A DNA stretch of 64,000 bases from Sphingomonas sp. KRR8 (GTDB lineage Bacteria > Pseudomonadota > Alphaproteobacteria > Sphingomonadales > Sphingomonadaceae), in contig NZ_CP097462.1 in assembly GCF_023559245.1 (NCBI RefSeq), positions 1,116,001 through 1,180,000 of the forward strand, given 5' to 3'. The first letter of the stretch is position 1. Each line of letters opens with the position of its first letter. Position numbers and translations under genes: made by a program. The notes under the pieces are model-generated. The model did not search any database. It worked only from the letters and a program-made list of their open reading frames with translations, and had not been told where the DNA came from. Below, in pieces: positions 7,313 to 17,136 of the stretch.

Positions 7313-8803
7313 TCAGCCGGCCCGCGCGCGCATTCGGTCAATCATTACCTTGAGGCTTGGCTTCTGGCCCGTCGCCAGCAGGCTTTGGCGGAACAGGCGG
7401 CCGAGCATCACCAGCTGGAGCGCGGTCCACGCCAGCAGCAGCGCGCCGGCCACCAGCACCTGCCAGGTCGGAATGCCGGAACCCAGCCGGGCCAGGACCG
7501 TGAACGGCGTCCAGATCGGCACAAAGGTCAGCACGGTCAGCGCGACACCGCCGCCACCGCTGAGCACTGCCTGGATGAGGACCGTCACCGGCAGGATCAG
7601 CGCCAGCATGACCGGCATGAGGTAGCCCTGCGCCTCCCGCATGGACTCGGTCATCGCGCCGATCGCGAGGAAGAACAGCGAGATCGAGACATAGCCCACC
7701 ACCAGGAAGAAGATCATGGTGGCGATGGTGCCGGGGGAGCGCAGCGGCTCCACCGCCGGACGGATGAAGTCGGCGATGGCGCCCTGGGTGGCGGTGGCCG
7801 CGACCACCCCGCACAGGATCCACACGGCGATCATCAACATGCCGACCGCGACGGTCCCGATCAGCTTGCCGTACATCAGCTCCTCCGGGCTGACGCAGGC
7901 GAGCACGACCTCGATCAGCTTGTTGCCGCGTTCCTCGACGCTGCCCTGAAGCATCCAGCTGCCCGACAGCATCAGACTCATCATCAGCAGGTAGCAGGCG
8001 GCCAGCGGAAGCACGGAGCGCACCACCATCGCTTCCTTGAGGCCACCGCCGGGCGGCGGGGTCGAAACGGCCAGCGCCGGGGCGATCTGGCCGGCGGCGG
8101 TGGCGGCTTGCGGGCTGAGGCCCTGGCTCTGGAGGAAGCCGGTGCGCAACTGGCGGGTCAATACGTCCTGGACCAGCGCCATCAGCCGCGGCGAGGGGTC
8201 GGAGTTGGCGAGCAGCCGGGCCTGTCCCGTACGGGTAAAGTCGGCCGGGATGACGAGGATGGTGTCCACCGCCTTCACCGCCTTGTCGGCCGGGTGAAGC
8301 AGTGGTTGCGCGGCCTGCTCAACCCCTTCCGGCGGCGCGGCGGCAAGCGCTGGCGCGGCCGGTACGACGGCATAGTCGGGGTCGGGCGCCTTGAACTCCG
8401 GGACGCCCGAAGGCTTGACCCGGTCGATCGCCTTCAGCGCCGCTGGCAGGCCGCCGGATGCACGGAAGGCAGCGACGTCGGCCTCGGTGTAGTAACGGTC
8501 GTGCTCGGCCCAGGGCTGGCCCGGTCCGGCCGCGGCAAGATCGTGGCGGCGGACGTAGCGCGACAGCTTGCCCAGCACCTCACGCTGCTGGTCGTCATCG
8601 ATCCGGGCCGCAAGCGCGGAGGCCACCGCGCCGCCCGAGCGATCAACGATCATCAGCCGGGAAGCGTCGTCGTCCTTGAGGAACTTGGACGCGAGGGGTC
8701 CGAAGGAGAGCGCCAGCGGCAGGATCAGCAAGGTCAGCCAGAAACTCCGCATGGCGGTGATCTGCTTGAACTCGCGCTCGGCGACGATCAGGATATTCCT
8801 CAC
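7313..8803 (-). CDS. ABC-2 type exporter permease (NatB-like)
   Basis: The product is 496 residues. One N-terminal helix (about 20-40) is followed by a large extracytoplasmic domain rich in Ala/Pro (about 50-270). Six helices follow, with the motif SVEERGNKLIEVVLACVSPEELMYGKL, which is typical of COG1668 NatB permeases. Substrates of this class are sodium ions, drugs or unknown. The GTG at 8803 overlaps the stop of the ATPase gene as GTGA, so the two subunits are translationally coupled. A frame extension to 9127 lies inside the ATPase gene and is a shadow. Confidence 0.88.
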   Translation of the reverse strand: MRNILIVAEREFKQITAMRSFWLTLLILPLALSFGPLASKFLKDDDASRLMIVDRSGGAVASALAARIDDDQQREVLGKLSRYVRRHDLAAAGPGQPWAEHDRYYTEADVAAFRASGGLPAALKAIDRVKPSGVPEFKAPDPDYAVVPAAPALAAAPPEGVEQAAQPLLHPADKAVKAVDTILVIPADFTRTGQARLLANSDPSPRLMALVQDVLTRQLRTGFLQSQGLSPQAATAAGQIAPALAVSTPPPGGGLKEAMVVRSVLPLAACYLLMMSLMLSGSWMLQGSVEERGNKLIEVVLACVSPEELMYGKLIGTVAVGMLMIAVWILCGVVAATATQGAIADFIRPAVEPLRSPGTIATMIFFLVVGYVSISLFFLAIGAMTESMREAQGYLMPVMLALILPVTVLIQAVLSGGGGVALTVLTFVPIWTPFTVLARLGSGIPTWQVLVAGALLLAWTALQLVMLGRLFRQSLLATGQKPSLKVMIDRMRARAG

Positions 8804-9735
8804 GAGCGAGCCTCCGCCGGACCGACCAGATGAATGAAGACGTCGTGCAGCCCCGGCCGCTGCTCCTCGCACCGGCGCAGCGGGAAGCCGTCGGCGATGC
8901 ATCGTTCGAGCAGGTCGCCGGCGTTGGCACCGGGCGCCATGCGGACTTCCCACTCCTCCCAGCCGTCCTGCCCACCGTTCAGGCGGGTCGCGGAAATCAC
9001 CCCGGGGAGCGCCGCGGGCGACTGGCGGGACAGCAGCGTCAAGCGGGCGGGAAGGCTTCCCCGCGCCTCGTCCAGCGTCCCTTCGAAGCGCTTGCGGCCC
9101 TTGGCCAGGAACAGCAGCCGGTCGCACAACCGCTCGGCATGCTGCATCACGTGGGTCGAGAAGACCACTGTCGCACCCTCGGTAGCGGCCCGTCGGATCT
9201 CGTCCTCCAAGAGTGTCTGGTTGACCGGATCAAGGCCGGAAAAGGGCTCGTCGAGAAGCAGGAGTCGCGGGCGATTGACGACCGCGGCGGCGAGCTGAAC
9301 CTTCTGCGCCATCCCCTTGGACAGCTTGTCGATGCTCGATTTCGCGTTGCCTGCCAGTCCGAACCGGTCGAGCAGCGCGAGCCCTTCCCGGCGCGCGTCA
9401 CCGGCCTTCATTCCCTTGAGGCGGCCGAAATAGACGATCGTGTCGATGGCGGTCATCTGGCGGTAGAGGCCGCGCTCCTCCGGCAGGAAGCCGATCACCG
9501 GCGCATTCTCACGTCCCGGCGGACGGCCCAGGACCGAAATGCTGCCGCTGGTCGGGCGGATGATGTCCAGCACCATGCGCAAGGAGGTGGTCTTGCCCGC
9601 GCCATTGCCGCCGAGGAAGCCGAACGTCTCCCCCTCCCCGACGGTGAAGCTGAGGTCGTCGACCGCGAGCGTCTGGTCGAAGCGCTTGCTGACCGATTCC
9701 AGTTGCAATGCCGCTATATTGTTCGTCGACGCCAA
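8800..9735 (-). CDS. ABC transporter ATP-binding protein (NatA-like)
   Basis: This is the ATPase subunit partner of the permease encoded just downstream. Walker A GGNGAGKTT, the signature LSKGMAQKVQLAAAV, Walker B LLLLDEPFSGLDP and the switch FSTHVMQHAERLCD are all present. A C-terminal extension of about 90 residues is typical of the NatA branch. The start is uncertain: I favour TTG at 9735, five bases after AGGGGG. The frame stays open upstream to 9807 but that part is unlike the family. The length from TTG is 311 residues, close to the family norm. Confidence 0.9.
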   Translation of the reverse strand: MASTNNIAALQLESVSKRFDQTLAVDDLSFTVGEGETFGFLGGNGAGKTTSLRMVLDIIRPTSGSISVLGRPPGRENAPVIGFLPEERGLYRQMTAIDTIVYFGRLKGMKAGDARREGLALLDRFGLAGNAKSSIDKLSKGMAQKVQLAAAVVNRPRLLLLDEPFSGLDPVNQTLLEDEIRRAATEGATVVFSTHVMQHAERLCDRLLFLAKGRKRFEGTLDEARGSLPARLTLLSRQSPAALPGVISATRLNGGQDGWEEWEVRMAPGANAGDLLERCIADGFPLRRCEEQRPGLHDVFIHLVGPAEARS

Positions 9736-9869
9736 CGCGGCCCCCTGATCTGCCCGGCGAGCAATAGGCCTGCCCCAAGCGGTCTTTGCAAGGCTCGAAC
9801 CCGCCAACGACAGTGCTTTCGACCAACGGCGGGACGCAACCGTGCGGGCAGGCGCCTCGTTACGCCGCC

Positions 9870-10649
9870 GTGCCTGCCCCGCTACCCGCCCTCACCCGCC
9901 GCCGGACCGCCAGCCCCTGGCGCCTGCTCGCCTGGCGGGCGGCCATGGCGATCGGCCTGATCGTCCTAGCCTTTGGCTTGTTGTGGTTCGACCGCGACGG
10001 TCTGCGCGACAATGTCGACGGGGTCGTGACCTTTGCGGACACGCTTTATTTCACCATGATCACCATCACCACGGTCGGTTATGGCGACATCGTGCCGGTG
10101 ACGGAGCGGGCGCGGCTGATCGACGCGTTCCTGCTGACCCCGATCCGGCTGTTCATCTGGCTGCTGTTTTTGGGAACCGCCCTCGACCTTCTTCTCAAAC
10201 GCGTGTGGGAGCGCTGGCGAATGACTCGCATTCAGGAGAGCCTGTCCGGCCATGTGGTGATCGCCGGCTTCGGCAAGAATGGCAGCACAACCGCCGCCGA
10301 GTTGCTCCAGGCTGGCCTCAAACCGCAACAGCTCGTGGTGATCGATTGTGCCGAAGCGCCGTGCGCCGCCGCGCGGGAGATTGGGGCGGCGGTGATCCAG
10401 GGCGACGCCAGCCGTGACGAACTGCTCAGGGCGGTACGGATCGAGGCGGCGGCCCGGATGATCGTCTCGGCCGGGCGGGACGACACCTCCATCCTCATCG
10501 TGCTTTCATCCCGCAAGCTGGCGCCCAGCCTGCCCATCGCGGTGACGATCCGGGAAGCGGACAATGAGGACATTGCCCAGAACGCCGGCGCGACCCGCGT
10601 GGTCAACCCGGTCGCGGTGACCGGGCGGATGCTGGCGGAGGGGGCATGA
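9870..10649 (+). CDS. Two-helix potassium channel with TrkA-N (RCK) domain
   Basis: The product has two membrane helices (about 20-40 and 88-112) flanking a pore loop with the selectivity filter TTVGYGD. A cytoplasmic TrkA-N / RCK domain follows, with the nucleotide-binding glycine motif VVIAGFGKNGSTTA. Such channels conduct K+ and are gated by ligands on the RCK ring. The start is uncertain. GTG at 9870 is the last good start before the first helix, and the frame is open back to 9786. The C-terminus is short, with no TrkA-C domain. It is divergent from the ABC ATPase gene. Confidence 0.85.
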   Translation: MPAPLPALTRRRTASPWRLLAWRAAMAIGLIVLAFGLLWFDRDGLRDNVDGVVTFADTLYFTMITITTVGYGDIVPVTERARLIDAFLLTPIRLFIWLLFLGTALDLLLKRVWERWRMTRIQESLSGHVVIAGFGKNGSTTAAELLQAGLKPQQLVVIDCAEAPCAAAREIGAAVIQGDASRDELLRAVRIEAAARMIVSAGRDDTSILIVLSSRKLAPSLPIAVTIREADNEDIAQNAGATRVVNPVAVTGRMLAEGA

Positions 10650-10698
10650 GGCCACCTGGCCAATCCTCCGTTCAGCCTGACTCGCTATAGGGTGCGCG

Positions 10699-11508
10699 AT
10701 GCGCCGCAGCCTGCATGACCGCCGCGATTCCGCCCGATCGCTCGCGATCGTGGCGGTGGTGCACCTGGCGCTGGGCTGGGCGCTGCTCACCGGACTTGGA
10801 GTGACGCCAGTGCCAGCGCCATTGCAGGCGCCGCTGGCCCTGATTGACCTGCACGACACTCCGCCGCCGCCGCTGCCCGTCGTACAGATGATGCCTGAAA
10901 AGGCGCCCAAGCGAACCCGCAAGCCCAAGGATCCGGAAGGCGCGGCCGCTCCGCCGAACATCCGCAACACGCCGACGCCGGTGGTCGCGCCGAAGCCCGT
11001 GGTGGTGGTGCCGACACCGCCGCCGATGCCGGCTGCTCCCGTCGCTGGCCAAGGCACCGCGCCCGCCGCCGGCGCAGCCCCGGTCCCCGGCCCGGGCACC
11101 GGCCGCGGCGGGGTCGGTAACGGGCTCGGCTCGGGCTTGAGCGGCAATGGTACTGGCGGTGGAGGTGGCGGCGGCGAGGAAGACGGACCCGAATATCTGA
11201 GCGGCTCCATTGAGTGGCGCGACGTCCCCCGCGAACTCCTTGCTCAGCGCCCGCACGGAACGGTCGGTTTCCGGATGCGTGTCGACCGCTTCGGCCGCCT
11301 CAGCGACTGCCGCGTGACCCAGTCTTCGGGCAATCGCGGGCTGGACCTCGCCACCTGCGCCGCTGCCGTGCGCCGGCTGCGTTTCGCCCCCGCGCACGAC
11401 CGCGCGGGACGGGCGATCGACAGCTGGACCGACGGCGAGAACGAATGGATTCCGCGCACTATCCCGCGCGGGCTCATGCCCGAACCGGACGACGGTCCCG
11501 GCAACTGA
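10699..11508 (+). CDS. TonB-family energy transducer
   Basis: The product is 269 residues. The N-terminal membrane anchor spans about residues 14-34. A proline-rich spacer follows ([17 protein letters not shown]), then a long Gly-rich linker, and a C-terminal TonB domain with [25 protein letters not shown]. Proteins of this design couple the inner-membrane proton gradient to outer-membrane receptors such as the one at 54002-56737. No exbB/exbD genes are adjacent, so the energising partners must be elsewhere. The gene lies 47 bases upstream of rimO on the same strand. Confidence 0.85.
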   Translation: MRRSLHDRRDSARSLAIVAVVHLALGWALLTGLGVTPVPAPLQAPLALIDLHDTPPPPLPVVQMMPEKAPKRTRKPKDPEGAAAPPNIRNTPTPVVAPKPVVVVPTPPPMPAAPVAGQGTAPAAGAAPVPGPGTGRGGVGNGLGSGLSGNGTGGGGGGGEEDGPEYLSGSIEWRDVPRELLAQRPHGTVGFRMRVDRFGRLSDCRVTQSSGNRGLDLATCAAAVRRLRFAPAHDRAGRAIDSWTDGENEWIPRTIPRGLMPEPDDGPGN

Positions 11509-11555
11509 CAACGTCTCGATTTCGCCTCACTTTTCCGCTACAGGCGCCCGCTCCC

Positions 11556-12971
11556 ATGGCAACTCGTCTTCCCTCTCCGCCCCGCGTGGGCATGGTTTCG
11601 CTCGGCTGTCCCAAGAATCTGGTCGACAGTGAGCGGATCCTCTCGCAGCTGCGATCCGACGGCTACCAGATGTCGCCCGACTATGCCGGCGCCGACGTCG
11701 TGCTGGTCAACACCTGCGGCTTCCTCGACAGCGCCAAGGAGGAAAGCCTGGAGGCGATCGGCGAGGCCATCGCCGAGAACGGCCGCGTCATCGTCACCGG
11801 CTGCATGGGCCGCGAGGCCGAGGTCATCCGCGACCGCTTCCCCCAGGTGCTCGCGATCACCGGCGCCCACCAGTATGAGCAGGTGGTCGAGGCCGTGCAC
11901 GAGGCCGCGCCCGCGCCCCGCTCACCTTATCTCGACCTGGTGCCCCAGGCGGATCCGGCGGCGTTCGGCGGACTCAAGTTGACCCCGCGCCACTACAGCT
12001 ACCTGAAGATTTCCGAGGGCTGCAACCACCGCTGCGCCTTCTGCATCATCCCCCAGATTCGCGGCGACCTCGTCAGCCGGCGCCCCGACGCAATCCTGCG
12101 CGAAGCAGAGAAGCTGCTCGCCGCAGGCACCCGCGAACTGCTGGTGATCAGCCAGGACACCAGCGCCTACGGCCTTGACCTCAAGCACCAGGCCTGGCCC
12201 TGGAAGGGGCAGGAGGTGCGCGCTCACATGACCGACCTGGCCGCGGCGCTGGGCGAGCTACGCACACCGACCGGTGAGCGGCCGTGGGTGCGGCTTCACT
12301 ATGTCTACCCCTACCCGCACGTCGACCGGATCATGCCGCTGATGGCCGAGGGGCTGGTGCTGCCCTACCTCGACATTCCCTTCCAGCACGCGTCCCCGAA
12401 GGTGCTGAAGGCCATGCGCCGTCCGGCAAACGAGGCGCGCGTGCTCGAGCGACTGGTTCAGTGGCGCCGCGAAGTGCCCGACATTGCCATCCGCTCCAGC
12501 TTCGTGGTCGGCTTCCCCGGCGAGACGGACGAGGATTTCGAATACCTCCTGCAGTGGCTCACCGAAGCCCGCCTCGACCGCGTCGGGGCCTTCCGCTTCG
12601 AACCAGTCGAGGGCGCGCCCGCCAACGACCTGCCCGGCCACGTCGCCCCGGAGGTCAAGGAAGAGCGCTACGCCCGGGTGATGGAGCTCACCGCGCGCAT
12701 CTCGGCCGAAAAGCTCGCCGCCAAGGTCGGCCGCACGCTCGACGTCATCATCGACGCCGTTGACGAGGAAACCGGCGGCGCCACCGGGCGAAGCAAGGCC
12801 GACGCGCCCGAGATCGACGGCGAGGTCCATCTGCGCGACGCCGGCGACTTCGCGCCCGGCGACGTGGTCAGCGTCCTTGTTGAGGAATCGGACGAGCATG
12901 ACCTGTTCGGAGTGCCCGCGGCGGAAGCGTCCCGCGAGCATGACGTCCGGCAGGGTGCCGTCAGCGCTTAA
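11556..12971 (+). CDS. rimO: Ribosomal protein S12 methylthiotransferase RimO
   Basis: This radical-SAM enzyme adds a methylthio group to an aspartate of ribosomal protein uS12. The product is 471 residues. The N-terminal UPF0004 domain begins [16 protein letters not shown], which is RimO-specific rather than MiaB, with cysteines in NTCGFLD and TGCMGRE. The radical-SAM cluster motif is [13 protein letters not shown] domain closes the protein. The ATG at 11556 starts [13 protein letters not shown]; longer in-frame readings extend into the tonB gene and are rejected. Its stop TAA shares bases with the stop of the convergent transporter gene. Confidence 0.96.
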   Translation: MATRLPSPPRVGMVSLGCPKNLVDSERILSQLRSDGYQMSPDYAGADVVLVNTCGFLDSAKEESLEAIGEAIAENGRVIVTGCMGREAEVIRDRFPQVLAITGAHQYEQVVEAVHEAAPAPRSPYLDLVPQADPAAFGGLKLTPRHYSYLKISEGCNHRCAFCIIPQIRGDLVSRRPDAILREAEKLLAAGTRELLVISQDTSAYGLDLKHQAWPWKGQEVRAHMTDLAAALGELRTPTGERPWVRLHYVYPYPHVDRIMPLMAEGLVLPYLDIPFQHASPKVLKAMRRPANEARVLERLVQWRREVPDIAIRSSFVVGFPGETDEDFEYLLQWLTEARLDRVGAFRFEPVEGAPANDLPGHVAPEVKEERYARVMELTARISAEKLAAKVGRTLDVIIDAVDEETGGATGRSKADAPEIDGEVHLRDAGDFAPGDVVSVLVEESDEHDLFGVPAAEASREHDVRQGAVSA

Positions 12972-14065
12972 GCGGCTCGAGCCTCGGCCGAGCTTTCCTC
13001 CGCGCGGGGCTTGATCCACTCCCTCCAGACAAGCAGCAGCGCGGCCATGATCACCGGGCCGACGAACAGGCCCACCAGGCCCATCTCCGCAAGGCCGCCG
13101 AACGCGCCGATCATGGCCATCAGGAACGGCAGTTCCACGGCGCTGCCGATGACGGAGGGCTGCACCACATTGTCGCCGACAGTCATGACGGCCACGCCGA
13201 ACGCGAACAGCAGGATGCCTGCCCAGATCGCGCCCGTCCCGATCAGGATGAGCGAGGCAAATCCGAACGCTGCCCATGCCCCGAACGGCACCAGCGCGAG
13301 CAGGATGGTGAAGACGGTGAACAGCAGCGGCTGCGGCACCCCGGCCACGAAATAGCCGACCCCGATTATCGCGCCCTCACCGAACGACACGATGGCGGTG
13401 CCGTTCACCACCCCGCGCACCGCTTCGATCATCCGGCCGAGGAAGTGCTTGCCGAACGAGCCGAACAGCCCGTCCGCAATGTTATCGGCATGACACCGGA
13501 TCTGCTCGCCGCGGCTGAGCAGGGAGACCAGCGCGATGAGCGTGATCAGCAACATCCCCAACTCTCGTGCAAGCATCCCGCCGACCGACCGCGTCCATTC
13601 GAGCACCGACGTGGCGCTGAGCGACCCGAGCAGCGCATTGGCGCCTTGCGGCGTGCCCAGATGCTGCTGCCAGGCGGATTGCAGCCGCTGCCCGGCCACC
13701 GGGATCGAGGACAGCCAGGGCGGCGGTGCAAGCCCACTCCGCTGCACCTTGGCGACCCAGTCGGCGGCGCTCTGGCTCTCCTGTGCCAGGCTGACGCCGG
13801 CGACGGACAGCGGAACCAGCACGATCAGCGCCGTCAGGGCCGCGAACATCACCGCCAGCAGCAGGTCGTGGTCGCCCCAGCGCCTGCGCGCCCTGGCAAA
13901 CAGCGGCCATTCTGCGATCGCCAGGACGGCGGCCCAGGCCAAGGGAACAAGGAATTCGTAAGCGACCCACGCAGCGAGGGCGAGGACCAGCCCAACCAGC
14001 AGCATCTGCCGCGCGCGCAGCCCGCCAGGAGTGATGGGCGGCGGCCGGAAGCCTTCTTCACGCAT
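12968..14065 (-). CDS. AI-2E / PerM family transporter
   Basis: The product is 365 residues with seven to eight membrane helices. An initial pair (about 22-60) is followed by a helical extracytoplasmic domain, then a C-terminal helix group with [22 protein letters not shown] and the family motif LVPFGAW. Members include autoinducer-2 exporters and Na+/H+ antiporters; the substrate cannot be read from sequence. The stop codon TAA (12970-12968) overlaps the rimO stop within TTAA. Confidence 0.88.
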   Translation of the reverse strand: MREEGFRPPPITPGGLRARQMLLVGLVLALAAWVAYEFLVPLAWAAVLAIAEWPLFARARRRWGDHDLLLAVMFAALTALIVLVPLSVAGVSLAQESQSAADWVAKVQRSGLAPPPWLSSIPVAGQRLQSAWQQHLGTPQGANALLGSLSATSVLEWTRSVGGMLARELGMLLITLIALVSLLSRGEQIRCHADNIADGLFGSFGKHFLGRMIEAVRGVVNGTAIVSFGEGAIIGVGYFVAGVPQPLLFTVFTILLALVPFGAWAAFGFASLILIGTGAIWAGILLFAFGVAVMTVGDNVVQPSVIGSAVELPFLMAMIGAFGGLAEMGLVGLFVGPVIMAALLLVWREWIKPRAEESSAEARAA

Positions 14066-14180
14066 GCTCGTCCCCCGTCATTGCGAAAGGGATAGAGACG
14101 ACGGGCGGATTGGCAAGCGTGGGCCGGTTGCTCCGTTTCCCTGGCTTCACCCGCGCCCGCGCCCTCGCTAGGGGTCGATC

Positions 14181-15581
14181 ATGACCGACTTCGCCGCCCT
14201 GCTCCGCCCCGACCGCAACGAAGACGCGCGCGCCATCCACCTCATCGGCCCCGACCAGCTGGCCGACTGGTTGCGGCGGCAGGGGGGGCAACGGCTGCCG
14301 CTGGTGGAGGCGGCAGGGTTCGAGGGCAAGGCCGGGCAGTTGCTGATCCTGCCCGGAAAGGACGCGGCGGGCAGCTTCGATGTGTTGGCCGGCGTCAGCG
14401 ACCCGGGGGCGCTCGGCCCGTGGGATCTTGCCGGGGCGGCCGCCAAGCTTCCCGCCGGCACCTACCGGCTGGCTGACGAGGCGCCGCTCGGGCCGGCCGG
14501 CCTTGGCTGGCTGCTCGCACAGCACAAGTTCGAACGGTTCAAGAGCAAGCCTTCCGACCCGAAGGGCGCGCGGGTCCTGCTGGCCCGCGACGTGGCCCGC
14601 GTGGACGAGGCCGTCCGCCTGGCCGGGGCCACGGCACTGGTGCGCGACCTGGTGGACACTCCGGCCGGCGACATGGGCCCGGCCGAGCTGGAAGCCGCCG
14701 CCCGCGCGCTGGCGGACGAAGTCGGCGCGACCCTTACCGTGACCAGCGGCGACGAGCTTACCCGGGGCTATCCGATGATCGCCGCCGTCGGCCGGGCGGC
14801 AACCGCCGCCCGAGCGCCGCGCTTGATCGAACTCACCTGGGGCAAGCCCGACGCGCCTCGCCTGGCGGTCATCGGCAAGGGCGTCTGCTTCGACAGCGGG
14901 GGCCTCGACCTCAAGCCCGCCAGCGGCATGCGGCTGATGAAGAAGGACATGGGTGGCGCGGCCCACGCTTTGGCCCTCGCCCGCCTGATCACGACCGAGC
15001 GCTGGCCGGTGCGCCTCCACCTCCTCATCCCTGCGGTGGAGAATGCAGTGGCGGGCGACGCCTTCCGCCCAGGCGACGTTCTCGTGAGCCGGTCAGGCCA
15101 GACGGTCGAAATCGACAATACCGACGCCGAAGGTCGCCTGATTCTTGGTGATGCCCTGACTCGTGCGGGCGAGGAGAACCCATCGCTGATCGTCGATTTC
15201 GCAACCCTGACCGGTGCGGCGCGGGTGGCGCTCGGCCCCGACCTGCCGGCCACATTCGTCAACGACGACACGCTCGCCGCCGAGCTGGCGACCGCGGCCG
15301 GCGACGTGCAGGACCCCCTGTGGCGGATGCCGCTGTGGGACGGCTATGACGAGATGCTCAAGTCGGACCTCGCCGACATGGCCAACAGCGCCGAGGGCGG
15401 AATGGCGGGCGCCGTCACCGCCGCTTTGTTCCTCCGCCGCTTCGTGCCGGAGGGCGTGCCTTGGGCGCATCTCGACACCTTCGCCTGGCGACCGGCGGCC
15501 AAGCCGGGCCGGCCCAAGGGCGGAGAAGCGCTTGGTCTTCGGGCAGTCCACGCGGCCTTGAAAGTTCGTTTTAAGGGCTAA
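14181..15581 (+). CDS. Leucyl aminopeptidase family protein (M17)
   Basis: This is a cytosolic dimetal exopeptidase that releases N-terminal residues from peptides. The product is 466 residues. The M17 signature NTDAEGRL is present (near 314-321). Metal and catalytic residues appear in GKGVCFDSGGLDLKPASGM with MKKDMGGAA. The N-terminal domain is less conserved, as in the PepA/PepB branch of this order. The C-terminus ends with HLDTFAWRPAAKPGRPKGGEALG. The ATG at 14181 follows GGGGTCG. Confidence 0.93.
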   Translation: MTDFAALLRPDRNEDARAIHLIGPDQLADWLRRQGGQRLPLVEAAGFEGKAGQLLILPGKDAAGSFDVLAGVSDPGALGPWDLAGAAAKLPAGTYRLADEAPLGPAGLGWLLAQHKFERFKSKPSDPKGARVLLARDVARVDEAVRLAGATALVRDLVDTPAGDMGPAELEAAARALADEVGATLTVTSGDELTRGYPMIAAVGRAATAARAPRLIELTWGKPDAPRLAVIGKGVCFDSGGLDLKPASGMRLMKKDMGGAAHALALARLITTERWPVRLHLLIPAVENAVAGDAFRPGDVLVSRSGQTVEIDNTDAEGRLILGDALTRAGEENPSLIVDFATLTGAARVALGPDLPATFVNDDTLAAELATAAGDVQDPLWRMPLWDGYDEMLKSDLADMANSAEGGMAGAVTAALFLRRFVPEGVPWAHLDTFAWRPAAKPGRPKGGEALGLRAVHAALKVRFKG

Positions 15582-15691
15582 GCCGAATTACTCGCGTCTT
15601 TTTTCGACAAGAAGTCCTGTCACTAACGCAACATTTCGCTAGCCAGCCCGTTAACTGAGCCAAGCCTTATGGTTCAGGAGTTTCCAATCCA

Positions 15692-16093
15692 ATGAGCGAG
15701 GTATCGCTGAGCGGGTGGATGCGCGCCCTGGTCGGTTATGTGCGGTCCGGGGAGCCCGATTTGACCAATCGGCAGATGGCGCTTCTCATGATCGTCTATC
15801 TGACGCCCGGTCCCCACACGGTGCGCGGTCTGGCCAAGGTGCTGGGCGTCAGCAAGCCCGTCGTCACGCGCGCCTTGAATACCTTGGGCGCCCTAAGCTA
15901 TCTGCGCCGCGAACGTGATCAAGACGACCGCCGTAACGTGTTCGTCGTCCGTACGCAGGTCGGGGCAGATTTCCTTGAAGGCTTTAAGCGCAACATCCGG
16001 GGCTCCGGCGAACGCGGCGGAGAACGGGCCGAAGGTGAGCCCGAGCGCCGCGGAAACCGCCCAGCGCTCAGCCAGCTCGCCCACAGCCACTAG
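15692..16093 (+). CDS. MarR-type winged-helix regulator
   Basis: The product is 133 residues. A winged helix-turn-helix occupies about residues 25-95: LTNRQMALLMIVYLTPGPHTVRGLAKVL, then the recognition helix SKPVVTRALNTL and the wing with RDQDDRRNVFVV. Family members bind DNA as dimers. A good ribosome binding site (CAGGAG) lies ten bases before the ATG. The C-terminus (after about residue 108) is Arg/Gly/Glu-rich and overlaps the next gene in another frame. In relatives a similar regulator precedes a cell-wall peptidase gene; here only its SH3 part remains. Confidence 0.82.
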   Translation: MSEVSLSGWMRALVGYVRSGEPDLTNRQMALLMIVYLTPGPHTVRGLAKVLGVSKPVVTRALNTLGALSYLRRERDQDDRRNVFVVRTQVGADFLEGFKRNIRGSGERGGERAEGEPERRGNRPALSQLAHSH

Positions 16094-16400
16094 CGCACCG
16101 CCCGGCGGCTGGCCGCTGGCCGGGCCGTCGAACCTTCCGGACCCGCGCACCCACGCCTACCGCCAGGATCTGGCCGACGTCGCGCTGGTCGGGACGGTGA
16201 TCGCCTCCCACTTCGCCGAGCCGCTCACGCGGAAGCTCAGTGCCTCGGCCCCGTTCCTCGCCGGGCCTTCCGACGATTCCGAGCTGCTCTCACAGCTTCC
16301 GCAGGGCGCCGAGCTCCAGATGCTGGACAACAGCCGCGGATGGGCCTGGGGCTATGCCGAGGGGCTGGTGGGGTACGTGCGCAGCGAGGCGGTCCGGTAG
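16035..16400 (+). CDS. SH3-domain protein, probably a truncated NlpC/P60 relative
   Basis: The product is 121 residues from GTG 16035 (the frame is open further upstream). The core DPRTHAYRQDLADVALVGTVIASHFAEPL, followed by a bacterial SH3 with WAWGYAEGLVGYV, matches the N-terminal half of sphingomonad C40-family (NlpC/P60) cell-wall peptidases. The catalytic Cys-His half is absent: the gene stops after the first SH3 domain. The start overlaps the marR frame by 59 bases. It may be a surviving regulatory domain or a decayed peptidase. Confidence 0.65.
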   Translation: MSPSAAETAQRSASSPTATSAPPGGWPLAGPSNLPDPRTHAYRQDLADVALVGTVIASHFAEPLTRKLSASAPFLAGPSDDSELLSQLPQGAELQMLDNSRGWAWGYAEGLVGYVRSEAVR

Positions 16401-16452
16401 CCCTGCGGGCTCACGCATTGCGATCCACGCCCATTCAATCGTAACTGGGCCC

Positions 16453-17103
16453 ATGGAGCGCTTTCGCCCTACCGAGAAGCTGTTCGTTGCCGCGCTCACC
16501 GCGCTCGCGGGTTTTGTCGACGCGGTCGGCTTCGTTCAGTCGAAGGGCTTTTTCGTGTCCTTCATGAGCGGCAATTCGACCCGGCTGGGGGTCGGAATCG
16601 CAAGCTCGCTGACGGACGCGCTGGGAGCGCTCGGCCTCATATCTTCCTTCATATTGGGCGTGACGGCCGGCTCTCTCATCGGCCGCCAGCGCGAAGCCAA
16701 CCGGGTGCCGGTCATCATGTCGCTCGTTGGTGCCTGCCTCGCGGGTGCCGCCCTGCTTGGCATGGAAGGCTTCCTGCTCGCATCGCTGTCGATCACCGCA
16801 CTGGCCATGGGAATGGAGAATACCGCCCTGGAGCATCAGGGTCGGGTCCGGGTCGGGCTGACCTACATGACGGGCAGCGTCGTCAAGATCGGCCAGGCGC
16901 TTGCCGACCGGCTGGCGGGCATCCGCGACAGTGATCTGGCCGGGCCGCTCCTGCTGTGGGGAAGCTTCCTTGGGGGAGCCACCGCCGGCGCCTTGGCCGG
17001 CGGATCGCTCGGCTTTGCCGCGCTGTGGCTGGGAAGCGGATGTGCGCTGAGCTTCGCGCTGATGAGCCGCGAGATGTTCTGGGTGCAGGCGACCGACAAC
17101 TAG
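16453..17103 (+). CDS. YoaK family (DUF1275) membrane protein
   Basis: The product is 216 residues with six or so membrane helices. The N-terminal motif LAGFVDAVGFVQSKGFFVSFMSGNSTRLG is the clear mark of the YoaK/DUF1275 family. The later TYMTGSVVKIGQAL is also typical. Members are small inner-membrane proteins of unproven function. The ATG at 16453 gives MERFRPTEKLFVAALTALAG; the longer frame back to 16240 runs through the SH3 gene and is rejected. Confidence 0.9.
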   Translation: MERFRPTEKLFVAALTALAGFVDAVGFVQSKGFFVSFMSGNSTRLGVGIASSLTDALGALGLISSFILGVTAGSLIGRQREANRVPVIMSLVGACLAGAALLGMEGFLLASLSITALAMGMENTALEHQGRVRVGLTYMTGSVVKIGQALADRLAGIRDSDLAGPLLLWGSFLGGATAGALAGGSLGFAALWLGSGCALSFALMSREMFWVQATDN

Positions 17104-17136
17104 GTTTCCGATGCGTCCGCCTGCACCGGCAGGTCG

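Noticed and set aside
7385-8833. 482-codon frame opposite the ABC permease
   Set aside because: Rich in Arg/Gln/His with no fold or start site; the permease on the other strand is clear and coupled to its ATPase.
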